Shown here: positions 44,691 to 54,423 of the stretch, piece by piece
How positions within the stretch are numbered: the first letter of the stretch is position 1
How the letters are laid out: the number at the start of each line of letters is the position of its first letter
Origin: Phycisphaera sp.
Lineage (GTDB): Bacteria > Planctomycetota > Phycisphaerae > Phycisphaerales > SM1A02
NCBI GenBank assembly: GCA_016124975.1
Contig: WGMP01000023.1
Span: 57,996 to 121,995 of the forward strand
DNA length: 64,000 nucleotides
Direction: 5' to 3'
Notes under the pieces: generated by a model
Database searches by the model: none
The model's input: the letters and a program-made list of their open reading frames with translations, nothing else
Told to the model about the DNA's origin: nothing
Position numbers and translations under genes: made by a program

Positions 44691-46856
44691 ATGGAGAGCG
44701 CAGTGAAGGAACGGTCCGCGCAAGGAGGCACCAAGCGTCGAGGCGCCACCGCCGAGGAAATGTCGGCGCGGCAGAAGGAGGTCTCGGTCAGCGAGTTCTT
44801 CGTGAAGAACCGCCACCTCCTCGGCTTCGACAACGCCCGCAAGGCGCTCCTGACCACGGTCAAGGAGGCGGTCGACAACTCGCTCGACGCGTGCGAGGAG
44901 GCGGGCATCATGCCCGACATCGCCGTCATCATCGAGGACCTTGAGCCGAAGCGGCCCGCGACCGCGAAGCAGTCGCGCTACCGCGTGACGATCGTCGACA
45001 ACGGCCCCGGCATCGTGCGCAAGCAGGTGGAGAACATCTTCGGGCGCCTGCTCTACGGCTCGAAGTTCCATCGTCTGAAGATGTCGCGCGGCCAGCAGGG
45101 AATCGGCATCTCCGCGGCGGGCATGAACGGCCTCATCACGACCGGCCGTCCGATGCTGATCTACACGAAGCCGAACGCGAAGCAGCCAGCGCACCACATC
45201 GAGCTGGCGATGAACACGAAGACGAACCGCGCCGAGGTCACGCTCGACAAGGAGACGAAGGACTTCCCGCCCGAGCGGCTGCGCGGACTTTCCGCAGGCA
45301 CCAAGCAGTTGTCGCAGGAAGGCGTGTTCCTGTCGCCCGAGGTGTTCGCGACGGGCACGAGCGTGTCGATCGAGCTCGAGGGCAAGTACCAGAAGGGCCG
45401 CGGCTCGGTCGATGAGTTCCTCGAGCTGACCGCGATCGCGAACCCGCACGCGCGCATCGTGTTCGTGCCGCCGTCGCGCGTGGCGCAGGATGAGGTCGAC
45501 GACCTGCTGCCCGGAACGAGCGCGGCCGCCGCGGAGGAGTCGAAGACGAAGGCCGACGCCCCCGCGCAGACGACCGAGACGGGCGGCGTGACGGTCTACC
45601 CGCGCGGCGTGGCGGAACTCCCACCCGAGACGAAGGAGATCCAGCCGCATCCGAAGGGGATCGAGCTCGGCATCCTCCTCCAGATGCTGAAGGACTATGA
45701 GGCGAGCGAGAAGGGAAGCCTCTACGACTTCCTGCAGACGCGCTTCTGCCGCGTGTCGGCCAGCACCGCGAGCAAGTTCTGCAGCGCGATCGGCGCGACC
45801 AGCCGCACCAAGGCGGGCGATGTCGAGCCGCAGCAGGTCGAGAAGCTCTTCAAGGTCTTCGAGGACGAGAAGCTCGCGCCGCCGCCGACCGACTGCCTCG
45901 CGCCGATCGGCGTGCGGCAGCTGCTTGCGGGCCTCCTGAAGGGCGTGAAGGCCGAGTTCTACGCGGCGTCGACGCGCGAGGCCGCGGTCTACCGCGGGCG
46001 GCCGTTCCAGATCGAGGCCGCGATCGCGTTCGGCGGCGACCTTCCCGGCGACCAGGCCGCGCGCGTGATCCGCTTCGCGAACCGTGTGCCGCTTCTCTTC
46101 CAGCAGAGCGCGTGCTCGAGCTTCAAGGCCGTCGAGGAGACGCCGTGGAAGAACTACGCGATGCAGCAGCCGCGCGGAAGCCTGCCCGTCGGCCCGCTCG
46201 TCGTGATGATCCACATGGCGAGCGTGTGGGTGCCGTTCACGAGCGAGTCGAAGGAGGCGATCGCCGACTACGACGAGATCCGCAAGGAGATGCGCCTCGC
46301 GCTCATGGAGTGCGGGCGCAAGCTCGGCACCTATCTGCGCAAGCGCCAGAAGATGCGCCGCGAGGGCGAGCGCCGCGATGTGTTCGAGCGCTACATCGGC
46401 GAGATCGCCAAGGCCTTGAACGCCATCACGGGCGAGGACGCGAGGCGGATCTACGACGCGCTGCTCGAGCAGGCCCGCAGGAAGACGGCGGTCGCCGACC
46501 AGCAGCTCGATGAGGACGGCAAGGTCGTGAAGGACGACGATGAGGACGACTTCGGCGAAGGCGTGATCGTGGTCGAGAGCGCGATCGCGCCCGTCGAGAG
46601 CGCGGCGCCGATCGCACCGCCGGTGTTCGACGCGCCGAACGCGAAGGCGGCCAGCACTGCGAAGGCGGACAAGAATGCGAAGATGGCCAAGGACGCGAGG
46701 CCAGCGAAGCCTGCGAAGGCCGTCAAGTCCGAGCCTGCCGCGAAGCCGGAGCCGGCGATCGTGACCAAGAAGGACCTGTCGTCGCGCGCGTCGACCGAGC
46801 CGAAGCCTGCGCCGAAGAAGAAGCCCTTCTCCGACGACGATCCCCGCCTCTTCTGA
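44691..46856 (+). CDS. top6B: DNA topoisomerase VI subunit B
   Basis: A 721-residue ATPase subunit of type IIB topoisomerase VI, which with subunit A passes one duplex through another. GHKL motifs are intact: KEAVDNSLDACEE with Asn63 (N box), VDNGPGI at 103-108 (G1) and SRGQQGIGIS at 132-141 (G2). A transducer domain follows (FQIEAAIAFGGDLPGDQAARVIRFANRVPLL). The last ~70 residues are a Lys/Ala/Pro-rich tail (KAASTAKADKNAKMAKDARP), like histone H1 tails, absent from most archaeal Top6B. ATG 44691 has GGAG 8 nt upstream. Subunit A follows 60 bp downstream. This is normally an archaeal and plant enzyme. Confidence 0.95.
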   Translation: MESAVKERSAQGGTKRRGATAEEMSARQKEVSVSEFFVKNRHLLGFDNARKALLTTVKEAVDNSLDACEEAGIMPDIAVIIEDLEPKRPATAKQSRYRVTIVDNGPGIVRKQVENIFGRLLYGSKFHRLKMSRGQQGIGISAAGMNGLITTGRPMLIYTKPNAKQPAHHIELAMNTKTNRAEVTLDKETKDFPPERLRGLSAGTKQLSQEGVFLSPEVFATGTSVSIELEGKYQKGRGSVDEFLELTAIANPHARIVFVPPSRVAQDEVDDLLPGTSAAAAEESKTKADAPAQTTETGGVTVYPRGVAELPPETKEIQPHPKGIELGILLQMLKDYEASEKGSLYDFLQTRFCRVSASTASKFCSAIGATSRTKAGDVEPQQVEKLFKVFEDEKLAPPPTDCLAPIGVRQLLAGLLKGVKAEFYAASTREAAVYRGRPFQIEAAIAFGGDLPGDQAARVIRFANRVPLLFQQSACSSFKAVEETPWKNYAMQQPRGSLPVGPLVVMIHMASVWVPFTSESKEAIADYDEIRKEMRLALMECGRKLGTYLRKRQKMRREGERRDVFERYIGEIAKALNAITGEDARRIYDALLEQARRKTAVADQQLDEDGKVVKDDDEDDFGEGVIVVESAIAPVESAAPIAPPVFDAPNAKAASTAKADKNAKMAKDARPAKPAKAVKSEPAAKPEPAIVTKKDLSSRASTEPKPAPKKKPFSDDDPRLF

Positions 46857-46916
46857 TCCCGCTCCTTCCGATCTTTACGAACGACGCCCGCGCATCCCGC
46901 GCGAAGGACACGAACC

Positions 46917-48068
46917 ATGGCCAAGAAGACGACTGAACAGGCTGGTGGCGGACGCGGCCCGACCGCACGGATGAAGGAACGCGATGTCGCGACGCAGAAG
47001 AAGATCCTTGCGCTCGCAGAGGAGATCGCGCAGCGTTCGCTGAAGGGCCGCGAGCCGATCGTCGAGATCCCGACGCGCACGAAGTCGAACACGATCTGGA
47101 ACAAGAAGAAGGGCATCCTCGAGATGGGCGGCGCCACCGCCGAGCGCCCGCTCTTCGACCTGAAGACCGCCAAGCAGTTCATGCAGACGATGCTGCACGC
47201 GAGCACGATCAAGGACCTGATCGACGCGCAGAAGACGAGCAGCCTCCGTGGCGTCTTCTACAAGGCGAAGCACACGGTCGCGGGCACGAAGGAGAACACC
47301 TTCGACACGCAGGACGAGTCGGACCCGATCCTCGAGGACCTCGAGGTCGCGCTCGGCGCCCTGCGCGAGGAACTGCATGTCTTCGCCGAGAACCGCGGCT
47401 CGATGGTGGGCAACATCACGATCGTCGACAAGGGCGACGAGATCGACTGCCGCCGCATGGGTTCGGGCGGCTACGCGCTGCCTTCGATCGTCGAGCCCGA
47501 CATCATCCAGTTCAAGAAGTGCGAGGCGAAGTTCGTCCTCCATGTCGAGAAGGGCACGGTGTGGAACCGCTTCAACGAGGACCGCTTCTGGGAGAAGAAC
47601 AACTGCATCCTGACGCACGGCGCGGGCCAGCCGCCGCGCGGCTGCAGGCGGCTCCTGCAGCGGCTCAACCAGGAGCTGAAGCTGCCGATCATCTGCGTGC
47701 TCGACAACGATCCTTGGGGCCACTACATCTACAGCGTCATCAAGCAGGGCTCGATCTCGCTGGCGTTCGAGAGCACGCGCCTGGCGATCCCCGACGCGAA
47801 GTTCCTCGGGATCCGCGCGAAGGACTTCCGCGAGTGCGGGCTCGACGACGCGGTGAAGATCGACCTCACTGACAACGACATCAAGCGCGCGAAGGAGATC
47901 GCCGCCTACCCGTGGTTCGAGGCGCACCGCGGCTGGCAGAAGGAGATCAACGCGCTCCTCTCGAATGGCTTCAAGATGGAAGTCGAGTCGCTGATCACGA
48001 AGGACATCTCGTACGTCACCGAGACCTACGTGCCCGAGCGGCTGAAGGCGCGCGACTGGCTCGAGTGA
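46917..48068 (+). CDS. top6A: DNA topoisomerase VI subunit A (Spo11 homologue)
   Basis: A 383-residue DNA-cleaving subunit. The catalytic tyrosine is Tyr115 in SLRGVFYKAKH, matching the archaeal LR-x-x-YY site. The Toprim metal residues are Glu211 (FVLHVEKGTVWNRF) and Asp263/Asp265 (VLDNDPWGHYIY). No truncation is seen. The 60-bp gap after top6B and shared strand argue for one operon, B then A, as in many archaea. It converges with the histidine kinase gene, whose stop is 22 bp away. Confidence 0.95.
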   Translation: MAKKTTEQAGGGRGPTARMKERDVATQKKILALAEEIAQRSLKGREPIVEIPTRTKSNTIWNKKKGILEMGGATAERPLFDLKTAKQFMQTMLHASTIKDLIDAQKTSSLRGVFYKAKHTVAGTKENTFDTQDESDPILEDLEVALGALREELHVFAENRGSMVGNITIVDKGDEIDCRRMGSGGYALPSIVEPDIIQFKKCEAKFVLHVEKGTVWNRFNEDRFWEKNNCILTHGAGQPPRGCRRLLQRLNQELKLPIICVLDNDPWGHYIYSVIKQGSISLAFESTRLAIPDAKFLGIRAKDFRECGLDDAVKIDLTDNDIKRAKEIAAYPWFEAHRGWQKEINALLSNGFKMEVESLITKDISYVTETYVPERLKARDWLE

Positions 48069-48082
48069 GCGTCGACCCTTCG

Positions 48083-48099
48083 CAGGCCTCTCAGGCCTG
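48083..48099. terminator. Hairpin between convergent top6A and histidine kinase genes
   Basis: CAGGCC, loop TCTCA, GGCCTG is a perfect 6-bp stem that begins in the 22-bp gap and overlaps the kinase stop. No T-run follows on either strand, so it is a weak terminator candidate. Confidence 0.3.
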
Positions 48100-49032
48100 T
48101 CGCTCCGCGCGTGTGAACAGCCGGTCGAGCAGGGTCTTGCGCGCATCGTCGTCGTCGACCGCCCGCGAGGATCCACCTGGGCCATCGACGGGAAGACGCA
48201 CCACGAAGTCGCTTCCCCTTCCGGGCTCGCTGAAGAGGTCGATGCGGCCGCCATGCTCCTCGACGATGCGCCGCGTGACGGCGAGGCCAAGCCCCGATCC
48301 TCCCTTTCGGCCGGTCACATAGGGACGGAAGATCTCGGCGTGCTTTTCGGCCGGAATCCCAGGGCCCGTGTCGATCACATGGATCGCGACCTCGCGCGGC
48401 GCCTCCGACCGCGTGCCGCGCGCGGTCGCCGCCTCCGCGGTCCGCAGCCTGATCATGAGTTCCCTCGAGCCCGACTCCTGCGCGGCCATGACCTGCGTCG
48501 CGTTGATGAGGAGGTTCAGGAGCGCCTGCTTCACGAGCGCAGGGTCGACGCGAGCCACGACGGGGCCTGCGGGGAGATCCGCGCGGAGCACGACGCGGTG
48601 AAGGTCGCACTGCGGCCGGTAGAAATCGGCAAGTTCCTCGACCACGCCGCGAAGGTCTGCCTCGACGGGCGCGAGCTTGATGCGCCCCGCAAATCGGAGG
48701 AAGTCGTTGAGGATGTTCGCAAGGCGGGTCGCCTCGCGCTCGACCGTCTCCACGCGGCGCACGAGGCTCGCCTTCTCGTCCTCGGGAAGGCTCGAGTCGG
48801 CGATCGCCTCGCTCGCGAGCTGCACATTGAGGCCGATCGTGGAAAGGGGGTTCTTGATCTCGTGCGCGAGGCCGCCCGTGAGCGCGCCGAGCTCGGCCAG
48901 GCGTTCCTGCCGCTGCGCACGCTCCTCCGCCACGCGCAGTCTCGCGAGCCTGCGGCGCAGGAAAAGCGCGGTCACGAGAAGGGCGACACCGGCGCCACCG
49001 ACGGCCGCAAGGATGAACAGCGCCCAGTCCAT
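48091..49032 (-). CDS. Membrane-anchored sensor histidine kinase, no partner nearby
   Basis: A 313-residue kinase with one N-terminal membrane helix (residues ~5-25) and almost no extracytoplasmic part. HisKA has GGLAHEIKNPLST with phospho-His57; the HATPase domain has LLNLLINATQ (N box), DTGPGIPAEKHAEIF (G1) and GSGLGLAVTRRIVEEHGG (G2). This is the NtrB/AtoS-like small kinase style. No response regulator lies beside it, so its partner is encoded elsewhere. ATG 49032 has no Shine-Dalgarno and a TACGCT box 9 nt upstream. Confidence 0.9.
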   Translation of the reverse strand: MDWALFILAAVGGAGVALLVTALFLRRRLARLRVAEERAQRQERLAELGALTGGLAHEIKNPLSTIGLNVQLASEAIADSSLPEDEKASLVRRVETVEREATRLANILNDFLRFAGRIKLAPVEADLRGVVEELADFYRPQCDLHRVVLRADLPAGPVVARVDPALVKQALLNLLINATQVMAAQESGSRELMIRLRTAEAATARGTRSEAPREVAIHVIDTGPGIPAEKHAEIFRPYVTGRKGGSGLGLAVTRRIVEEHGGRIDLFSEPGRGSDFVVRLPVDGPGGSSRAVDDDDARKTLLDRLFTRAERQA

Positions 49033-49041
49033 GAGCGACGA

Positions 49042-49047
49042 AGCGTA
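49042..49047 (-). promoter_or_regulatory. Putative -10 box TACGCT, leaderless promoter of the histidine kinase
   Basis: Minus-strand GTTACGCT ends 9 nt before ATG 49032; no Shine-Dalgarno. Confidence 0.45.
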
Positions 49048-49118
49048 ACAGGGGAAGATGCGGGCCCACGATCCCGTCGATCAACGGTCAGGTCAGACGC
49101 TCCGACCTGTCGCGGGCA

Positions 49119-49403
49119 TCAGCTCGAGGCGCGAGAGCGCGAGCCTGGACGCTCCGCGGGCGGCACGCGCGAGCCCAAGGACTTCGCCTTGGTCGCGGAC
49201 CAGCCCTTGTCGCCATCGGTGGCGGAGTAGAGCACGCGCTCGCCATCGCGGAGCGCGCGGAATCCCTCGGACTGCTCGATGACCGAGAAGTGGACGAAGA
49301 TGTCCTGTCCTTCGGGGCCGACGATGAAGCCGAAGCCCTTTCGGGCGTCAAACCACTTGACGACGCCTTCCATGTCGTTGAGTGCATGCGCATCCGCCAT
49401 CAT
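49119..49403 (-). CDS. Cold-shock domain protein
   Basis: A 94-residue CspA-family RNA/DNA-binding protein. After a 10-residue extension the domain begins MEGVVKWFDARKGFGFI (RNP1) and continues IFVHFSVIEQ (RNP2). A basic 25-residue tail (WSATKAKSLGSRVPPAERPG) extends beyond the core. ATG 49403 has GGGAG close upstream; a shorter start at the Met of MEGVV is possible but lacks a Shine-Dalgarno. Confidence 0.92.
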   Translation of the reverse strand: MMADAHALNDMEGVVKWFDARKGFGFIVGPEGQDIFVHFSVIEQSEGFRALRDGERVLYSATDGDKGWSATKAKSLGSRVPPAERPGSRSRASS

Positions 49404-49561
49404 CGGGCTCCCGTGGGATCAAGGCCAAGCAGACCGGGAATCAAGCCGCTGAACCCTTTCTCGGGGACAGAGGCCGCTGCTGCGGCGACGAAACCGCCAG
49501 CGCATTGTGAACCCTGAACCGTTGAGGTGCAAGCACAACCGATTCTTCAACGACTATTCCC

Positions 49562-49604
49562 GTAAAAATGAACGCGGGGGACGGCGGAATTCGCCGTCCC
49601 CCGC
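49562..49604 (-). terminator. Rho-independent terminator after pnp
   Basis: A perfect 13-bp stem (49574-49586 with 49592-49604, loop GAATT) is followed on the minus strand by GTTCATTTTT. It lies 62 bp beyond the pnp stop. Confidence 0.8.
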
Positions 49605-49665
49605 TGGGAAATCGCGTTTGAAGGCCACCGTTCAGGTCGAACAGACTCGATCGGGGCCCCGTTCC

Positions 49666-51822
49666 TCAGCTCCGACCAGCGGTCGCCTCGGGCGCAGGGA
49701 GCATGGCCTTGCGCGAGAGCTTGATGCGGCCATTGTCGTCGATGTTGATGACCTTGACGGTCACCGTGTCGCCGACCTTGACCTGCTCGGTCACGTTCTT
49801 GACGTAGCCGTGCGCGAGCTCGCTGACATGGACCATGCCGTCGGTGCCCGGGGCGAGCTCGACGAAGCAGCCGAAGTCCTTGATGGCGACGACCTTGCCC
49901 GTGTAGACCGCACCCACCTTGATCTCGGCGCCGAGCGCCTCGACCGCAGCGCGGGCCTGCGCCGACTTGGCGGCGTCCGAGCACGCGATGAAGACGGTGC
50001 CGTCCTCCTCGACGTTGATCGTGGCGCCGGTCATCTCCTGGATGCCGCGGATCGTCTTGCCGCCAGGTCCGATGAGCTTGCCGATCTTCTCCGGGTCGAT
50101 CTTGACGATCGTGATGCGCGGCGCAAGCGGCGAGATGTCCGCGCGCGGCTTGGCGATGACCTTCTCCATCTCAGCGATGATGTGGAGACGGCCGACCTTC
50201 GCCTGCTCGAAGATCGTCTCGATCTCGGCGACCGAGAGGCCGCGGGCCTTGAGGTCGAGCTGGATGCCGGTGATGCCCTCGCGGGTGCCCGAGACCTTGA
50301 AGTCCATCTCGCCGAAGAAGTCTTCCTCGCCGATGATGTCGGTGACATGGGTCACCTTGCCGTCGGTGTCGGTGAAGCGACCGACCGAGATGCCAGCGCA
50401 GGTGTTGCGGATCGGAACACCCGCGTCCATGAGCGCGAGGCAGCCGCCGCACACGCTCGCCATCGACGACGAGCCGTTCGACTCGGTGATGTCGCTGACG
50501 AGGCGGATCGTGTAGGGGAAGTCCTCGCTCGTCGGCAGGATGCCGAGGAGCGAACGCTCGGCGAGCGCGCCGTGGCCGATCTCGCGGCGTCCGGGGCCCA
50601 TGATGCGGCCGGCTTCGCCCGTGCAGAACGGCGGGAAGTTGTAGTGGAGGTAGAACTTCTTCGCGTACTCGGCGAGGAGGCCGTCGACGATCTGCTCGTC
50701 CTTGACGGTGCCGAGGGTGCAGGTGACGAGCGACTGCGTCTCGCCGCGCTGGAAGAAGGCAGAGCCGTGCGTGCGCGGGAAGACCTCGACAGCCATGTCG
50801 AGCTGGCGGATCTCGTTCAGCTTGCGGCCGTCGGCGCGGATCGAGTGCTGCGCGACCAGGTAGTGCGTGATCTTCTTCTCGAGAAGACGGAGCGCTTCCT
50901 TGGCCTGCTTCTGCTTCTTCTCCGCCTCGACATGATCCGAGTACGGGATGCCGGCGGGGATGGAGAAGTGGGTCTTGATGACCTCGCCCTTGATCGCATC
51001 GACCGCGTCGTTGCGCTCCTTCTTGCTCTTGATCTTGCGCGCCTCGACCAGGCGGTCGTAGGCGGCTTCCTTGCACTTCTTCATGACCTCGTCGCTCGGC
51101 GTGTTGAGCTCGCCCATGCGGACGGCGGGGGCGCCGCACTTCGCGCGGAGCTCTTCCATCAGCTCGAGGATGGGCTTGATGCCCTCGTCGTAGCCGAACC
51201 TGATCGCCGCGACCATCGTCGCCTCGGAGACTTCCGCGGCGCCGACCTCGATCATGTTGATGCCGTCCTTGTGGCCCGAGAGCACGAGGTCGAGATCGCT
51301 GAACTCAAGCTGCGCCTGCGTGGGGTTGAGCACGAAGCGCTCGCCCTGCTCGGTGATGATGCGGCCGACGCGCACGGTCGCGACCGGACCGAGGTAGGGG
51401 GCGTCGGTGATGTAGAGCGCGGCCGACGCAGCGGTGCACGCGAGGACATCGGAGTCGTTCTGGCCGTCATGCGACATGACCCACGCCTGGAGCTGGATCT
51501 CGTCGCAGAAACCCTCGGGGAAGAGCGGACGGATCGGGCGATCCATCATGCGCATGGTGAGGACTTCCTTCTCGTTCGGCTGGCCCTCGCGCTTGCGGAA
51601 GCCGCCGGGGAACTTGCCAGCGGCGCCGGTCTTCTCGCGGTAGTCGCAGGTGAGGGGGAAGAAGTCGATGCCCGCGCGGGGGTTGGCGCGGACGCAGGTC
51701 GCGAGGACCCAGGTGTCGGCGTAGCTGGCGACGACGGCGCCGCTGGCGAGCTTGGCCACGCGGCCCGTCTCGAAGCGGAGCGTGCGCCCGCCGATGACCT
51801 TTTCAACGATGGTGACTGCCAT
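49666..51822 (-). CDS. pnp: Polyribonucleotide nucleotidyltransferase (PNPase)
   Basis: A 718-residue 3'-to-5' phosphorolytic exoribonuclease. The first RNase PH domain has FFPLTCDYREKTGAAGKFPGGF; the second has GRREIGHGALAERSLLG and GSSSMASVCGGCLALMDAGVP; KH domain ITIVKIDPEKIGKLIGPGGKTIR and S1 domain VGAVYTGKVVAIKDFGCFVEL close the chain. All hallmarks are present at normal length. ATG 51822 has AGGAG upstream. It follows rpsO by 213 bp, the classic rpsO-pnp pair, and ends in a strong terminator. Confidence 0.97.
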   Translation of the reverse strand: MAVTIVEKVIGGRTLRFETGRVAKLASGAVVASYADTWVLATCVRANPRAGIDFFPLTCDYREKTGAAGKFPGGFRKREGQPNEKEVLTMRMMDRPIRPLFPEGFCDEIQLQAWVMSHDGQNDSDVLACTAASAALYITDAPYLGPVATVRVGRIITEQGERFVLNPTQAQLEFSDLDLVLSGHKDGINMIEVGAAEVSEATMVAAIRFGYDEGIKPILELMEELRAKCGAPAVRMGELNTPSDEVMKKCKEAAYDRLVEARKIKSKKERNDAVDAIKGEVIKTHFSIPAGIPYSDHVEAEKKQKQAKEALRLLEKKITHYLVAQHSIRADGRKLNEIRQLDMAVEVFPRTHGSAFFQRGETQSLVTCTLGTVKDEQIVDGLLAEYAKKFYLHYNFPPFCTGEAGRIMGPGRREIGHGALAERSLLGILPTSEDFPYTIRLVSDITESNGSSSMASVCGGCLALMDAGVPIRNTCAGISVGRFTDTDGKVTHVTDIIGEEDFFGEMDFKVSGTREGITGIQLDLKARGLSVAEIETIFEQAKVGRLHIIAEMEKVIAKPRADISPLAPRITIVKIDPEKIGKLIGPGGKTIRGIQEMTGATINVEEDGTVFIACSDAAKSAQARAAVEALGAEIKVGAVYTGKVVAIKDFGCFVELAPGTDGMVHVSELAHGYVKNVTEQVKVGDTVTVKVINIDDNGRIKLSRKAMLPAPEATAGRS

Positions 51823-52035
51823 GATCTGAATCTCCTGGTGCCGCGTGCATCGCGGCGTTGCGGGCGCCCTGCGCCCTGTGCTGAAATGGAAGGAAGTCGG
51901 TTTGCGCCGCGGGCCCAATGGCACAGCACGGGCGCTGAAGCGCCGCGGATGCGGAAAGGGCGCTGAGCCGATGAGGGTCGCGCTCTGGCGAAACGCAGGC
52001 ACCAGCGCCACGCCGCGGTCGCGGCGCGCGAACGG

Positions 52036-52287
52036 TTACTTGCGGAGGCCGAGCCGCTTGATGAGCGAGAGGTAGCTCTCGCGGTCGGTCGAAGCGAGGT
52101 ACTTCAGCAGGCGATTGCGCTTGCCGACGAGGAGAAGAAGGCCGCGACGCGAGGCGTGGTCCTTCTTGTGGGCCTTGAAGTGGTCCTGCAGCTCGGCGAT
52201 GCGAGCGGTGATGGCCGCGACCTGGACCTCGGTGGATCCGGTGTCCTTGGCGTGGTGGCGGCTGGCTTCGACGGTGGCGTTGCTCAT
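52036..52287 (-). CDS. rpsO: 30S ribosomal protein S15
   Basis: An 83-residue S15 that binds 16S rRNA. The core [39 protein letters not shown] and [15 protein letters not shown] matches the family; a few residues shorter than E. coli's 89. It precedes pnp on the same strand. A TATCCT box in AGTACAGGAT-like context about 65 nt upstream may be its promoter. Confidence 0.97.
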   Translation of the reverse strand: MSNATVEASRHHAKDTGSTEVQVAAITARIAELQDHFKAHKKDHASRRGLLLLVGKRNRLLKYLASTDRESYLSLIKRLGLRK

Positions 52288-52500
52288 GGAGTTTCCTGAA
52301 GTCGCGACGGCATTCCCGCCGTCCTGAGTCCTTCGAATGTTGAAGAGGGAAGAGGATACAGGATGGCCCGCCCGCTCTGCAAGCCCTTGCCACGCTCGGG
52401 ACTTGCGTTGCGGTTCTCGGACGGGACGGTGGCGGGTGAAGGCCGCCGAATCACCTATTCTCCGCGCTCCGAGCCACAGACCGCGAGCCCCGAGGACAGC

Positions 52501-54144
52501 ATGACCGCCACGAAGACGCCGATCGAGACCGCCACAGCAGAGTACTTCGCGGAGGCCGCGAAGATCGAGGAGGGCGGCGGTGCCTCAGGCATCGAGCGGC
52601 AGCACCGCAACGGCCGCCTCACCGCGCGCGAGCGACTGGCGCTCCTGGCCGACGCGGGGACGCGGTCGATGGAGTGCGGGCTCTTCAGCGCTTGGCGGAT
52701 GTACAAGGAGTACGGCGGCGCTCCCGCCGCGGGCGTCGTGACCACGATCGCGGAGGTGGATGGGCGCCTGACGATGGTCATCGCGAACGACGCCACCGTG
52801 AAGGCGGGCGCGTTCTTCCCGATGACCTGCAAGAAGATCATCCGCGCGCAGGCAATCGCCGAGCGCGCGCGGCTGCCGCTTCTCTACCTGGTCGACAGCG
52901 CGGGAGTGTTCCTCCCGCTGCAGGAGGATGTCTTCCCCGACACCGACGACTTCGGGCGGATCTTCCGCAACAACGCCGTGATCAGCGCGCAGGGAATCCC
53001 GCAGATCGCTGCGATCATGGGGAACTGCGTCGCGGGCGGCGGATACCTGCCCGTCCTCTGCGACACGCTGCTCATGACCGAAGGCAGCGGCCTCTATCTC
53101 GCGGGCCCCGCGCTCGTGAAGGCCGCGATCGGGCAGGAAGTGTCGAGCGAGGAGCTCGGCGGCGCCGAGATGCACGCGCAGATCTCGGGCACCATCGACT
53201 TCCGCGAGAAGGACGACCCCGCGTGCATCGCGCGCCTGCGCCGCGTGTTCAGCGCGGTGCGCACGGCGCCCGCGAAGGCGCGCGCGCCGTTCGCAGCGGT
53301 GGCGCCCGCGCGCGGGGCCGACGAGATCACGAAGGTCTTCAAGAGCGAGCCGGGCGCCCAGTACGACATGGTCGACCTGCTCTCGTGCTTCGTCGACGGC
53401 GACAGCTTCGACGAGTACCGTGCGGAGTACGGGCGTTCGCTCGTCTGCGGCTACGCGCGGGTCGCGGGGTTCCCATGCGGCATCGTCGCGAACCAAAAGA
53501 AGCTGACGCAGCGCAAGATGCCCGGCGGCAAGGCGGGCCCTTCGAGCGCGACCAACATGCCCGCGGTCATCTACGACGATTCTGCCGACAAGAGCGCGCG
53601 CTTCATCATGGACTGCAACCAGAAGGGCCTGCCGATCGTGTTCGTGACCGACACGACGGGCTTCATGGTCGGACGCGACAGCGAGCAGGGCGGCATCATC
53701 CGCTCGGGCGCGAAGATGGTGAACGCGATGTCGAACTGCGTGGTGCCGAAGATCTCGCTCGTCGTGGGCGGAAGCTATGGCGCAGGAAACTACGCGATGT
53801 GCGGGCGCGCGTTCGACCCGCTGCTCACGCTTGCGTGGCCCGGCGCGCGCTTCGCGGTGATGGGCGCCGCGCAGGCCGCAGGCACGCTGCTTTCGATCGA
53901 TCTCGCGGCACGCGAGCGAAAGGGCGAGAAGATCGATGAGGAGATGCGCAAGCAGCTCTTGGCCGCGATCACAGCGAGCTACAACGAGCAGCAGGACATC
54001 CGCTATGCGGCGAGCCGCGGCTGGGTCGACCGCATCATCGATCCGAAGGAGACGCGCGAGGAACTGGCGCTTGCGCTCGCGGTGGCCGCGCAGGCGCCCG
54101 CGCAGCAGAGCGGCGTCTACCGCACGGGCGTGCTGCAGACCTGA
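52501..54144 (+). CDS. Acyl-CoA carboxylase carboxyltransferase (beta) subunit
   Basis: A 547-residue biotin-dependent carboxyltransferase of the propionyl-/methylcrotonyl-CoA carboxylase family. Both crotonase-like halves show oxyanion-hole glycines: [17 protein letters not shown] and [37 protein letters not shown] and [18 protein letters not shown] lie between. Features such as [20 protein letters not shown] favour the methylcrotonoyl-CoA type, but substrate is not certain. No biotin carboxylase or biotin carrier gene lies in the window. ATG 52501 has a TATTCT box about 40 nt upstream. Confidence 0.9.
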   Translation: MTATKTPIETATAEYFAEAAKIEEGGGASGIERQHRNGRLTARERLALLADAGTRSMECGLFSAWRMYKEYGGAPAAGVVTTIAEVDGRLTMVIANDATVKAGAFFPMTCKKIIRAQAIAERARLPLLYLVDSAGVFLPLQEDVFPDTDDFGRIFRNNAVISAQGIPQIAAIMGNCVAGGGYLPVLCDTLLMTEGSGLYLAGPALVKAAIGQEVSSEELGGAEMHAQISGTIDFREKDDPACIARLRRVFSAVRTAPAKARAPFAAVAPARGADEITKVFKSEPGAQYDMVDLLSCFVDGDSFDEYRAEYGRSLVCGYARVAGFPCGIVANQKKLTQRKMPGGKAGPSSATNMPAVIYDDSADKSARFIMDCNQKGLPIVFVTDTTGFMVGRDSEQGGIIRSGAKMVNAMSNCVVPKISLVVGGSYGAGNYAMCGRAFDPLLTLAWPGARFAVMGAAQAAGTLLSIDLAARERKGEKIDEEMRKQLLAAITASYNEQQDIRYAASRGWVDRIIDPKETREELALALAVAAQAPAQQSGVYRTGVLQT

Positions 54145-54168
54145 GGCGTGGCGTGCGGCTTTGGGTGA

Positions 54169-54383
54169 GGGATTTTCTCACGGAGGCACGGAGGTACGGA
54201 GGGCAAGTCTTGCACCCCGATGCGCCGAGCGAGGGCGAGGATTGGATTGGGGGGCTTGTTGATTGCGGAGTTTCTCTCCGTTGTGACCTCCGCCCAAGTC
54301 TTCTCCGTCTCTCTGAACTCAGCCCGCCCGCACGAGTGACGCTGGCCTGCCCCTGATCTCCGTGCCTCCGTGAGAAAAATCCC
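54169..54383. repeat. Inverted-repeat element between carboxyltransferase and PEP-CTERM-like genes
   Basis: A 25-bp arm (54169-54193, GGGATTTTCTCACGGAGGCA...) has its reverse complement at 54358-54383 with a one-base indel, enclosing about 164 bp that encode nothing recognised. Within the arm CACGGAGG and CACGGAGG-like units repeat. The layout resembles a miniature inverted-repeat element or a family of intergenic palindromes. Confidence 0.75.
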
Positions 54384-54423
54384 CAGACGGACGCGCGCAA
54401 CCGGCTGATCGCGGATTGTTCGT

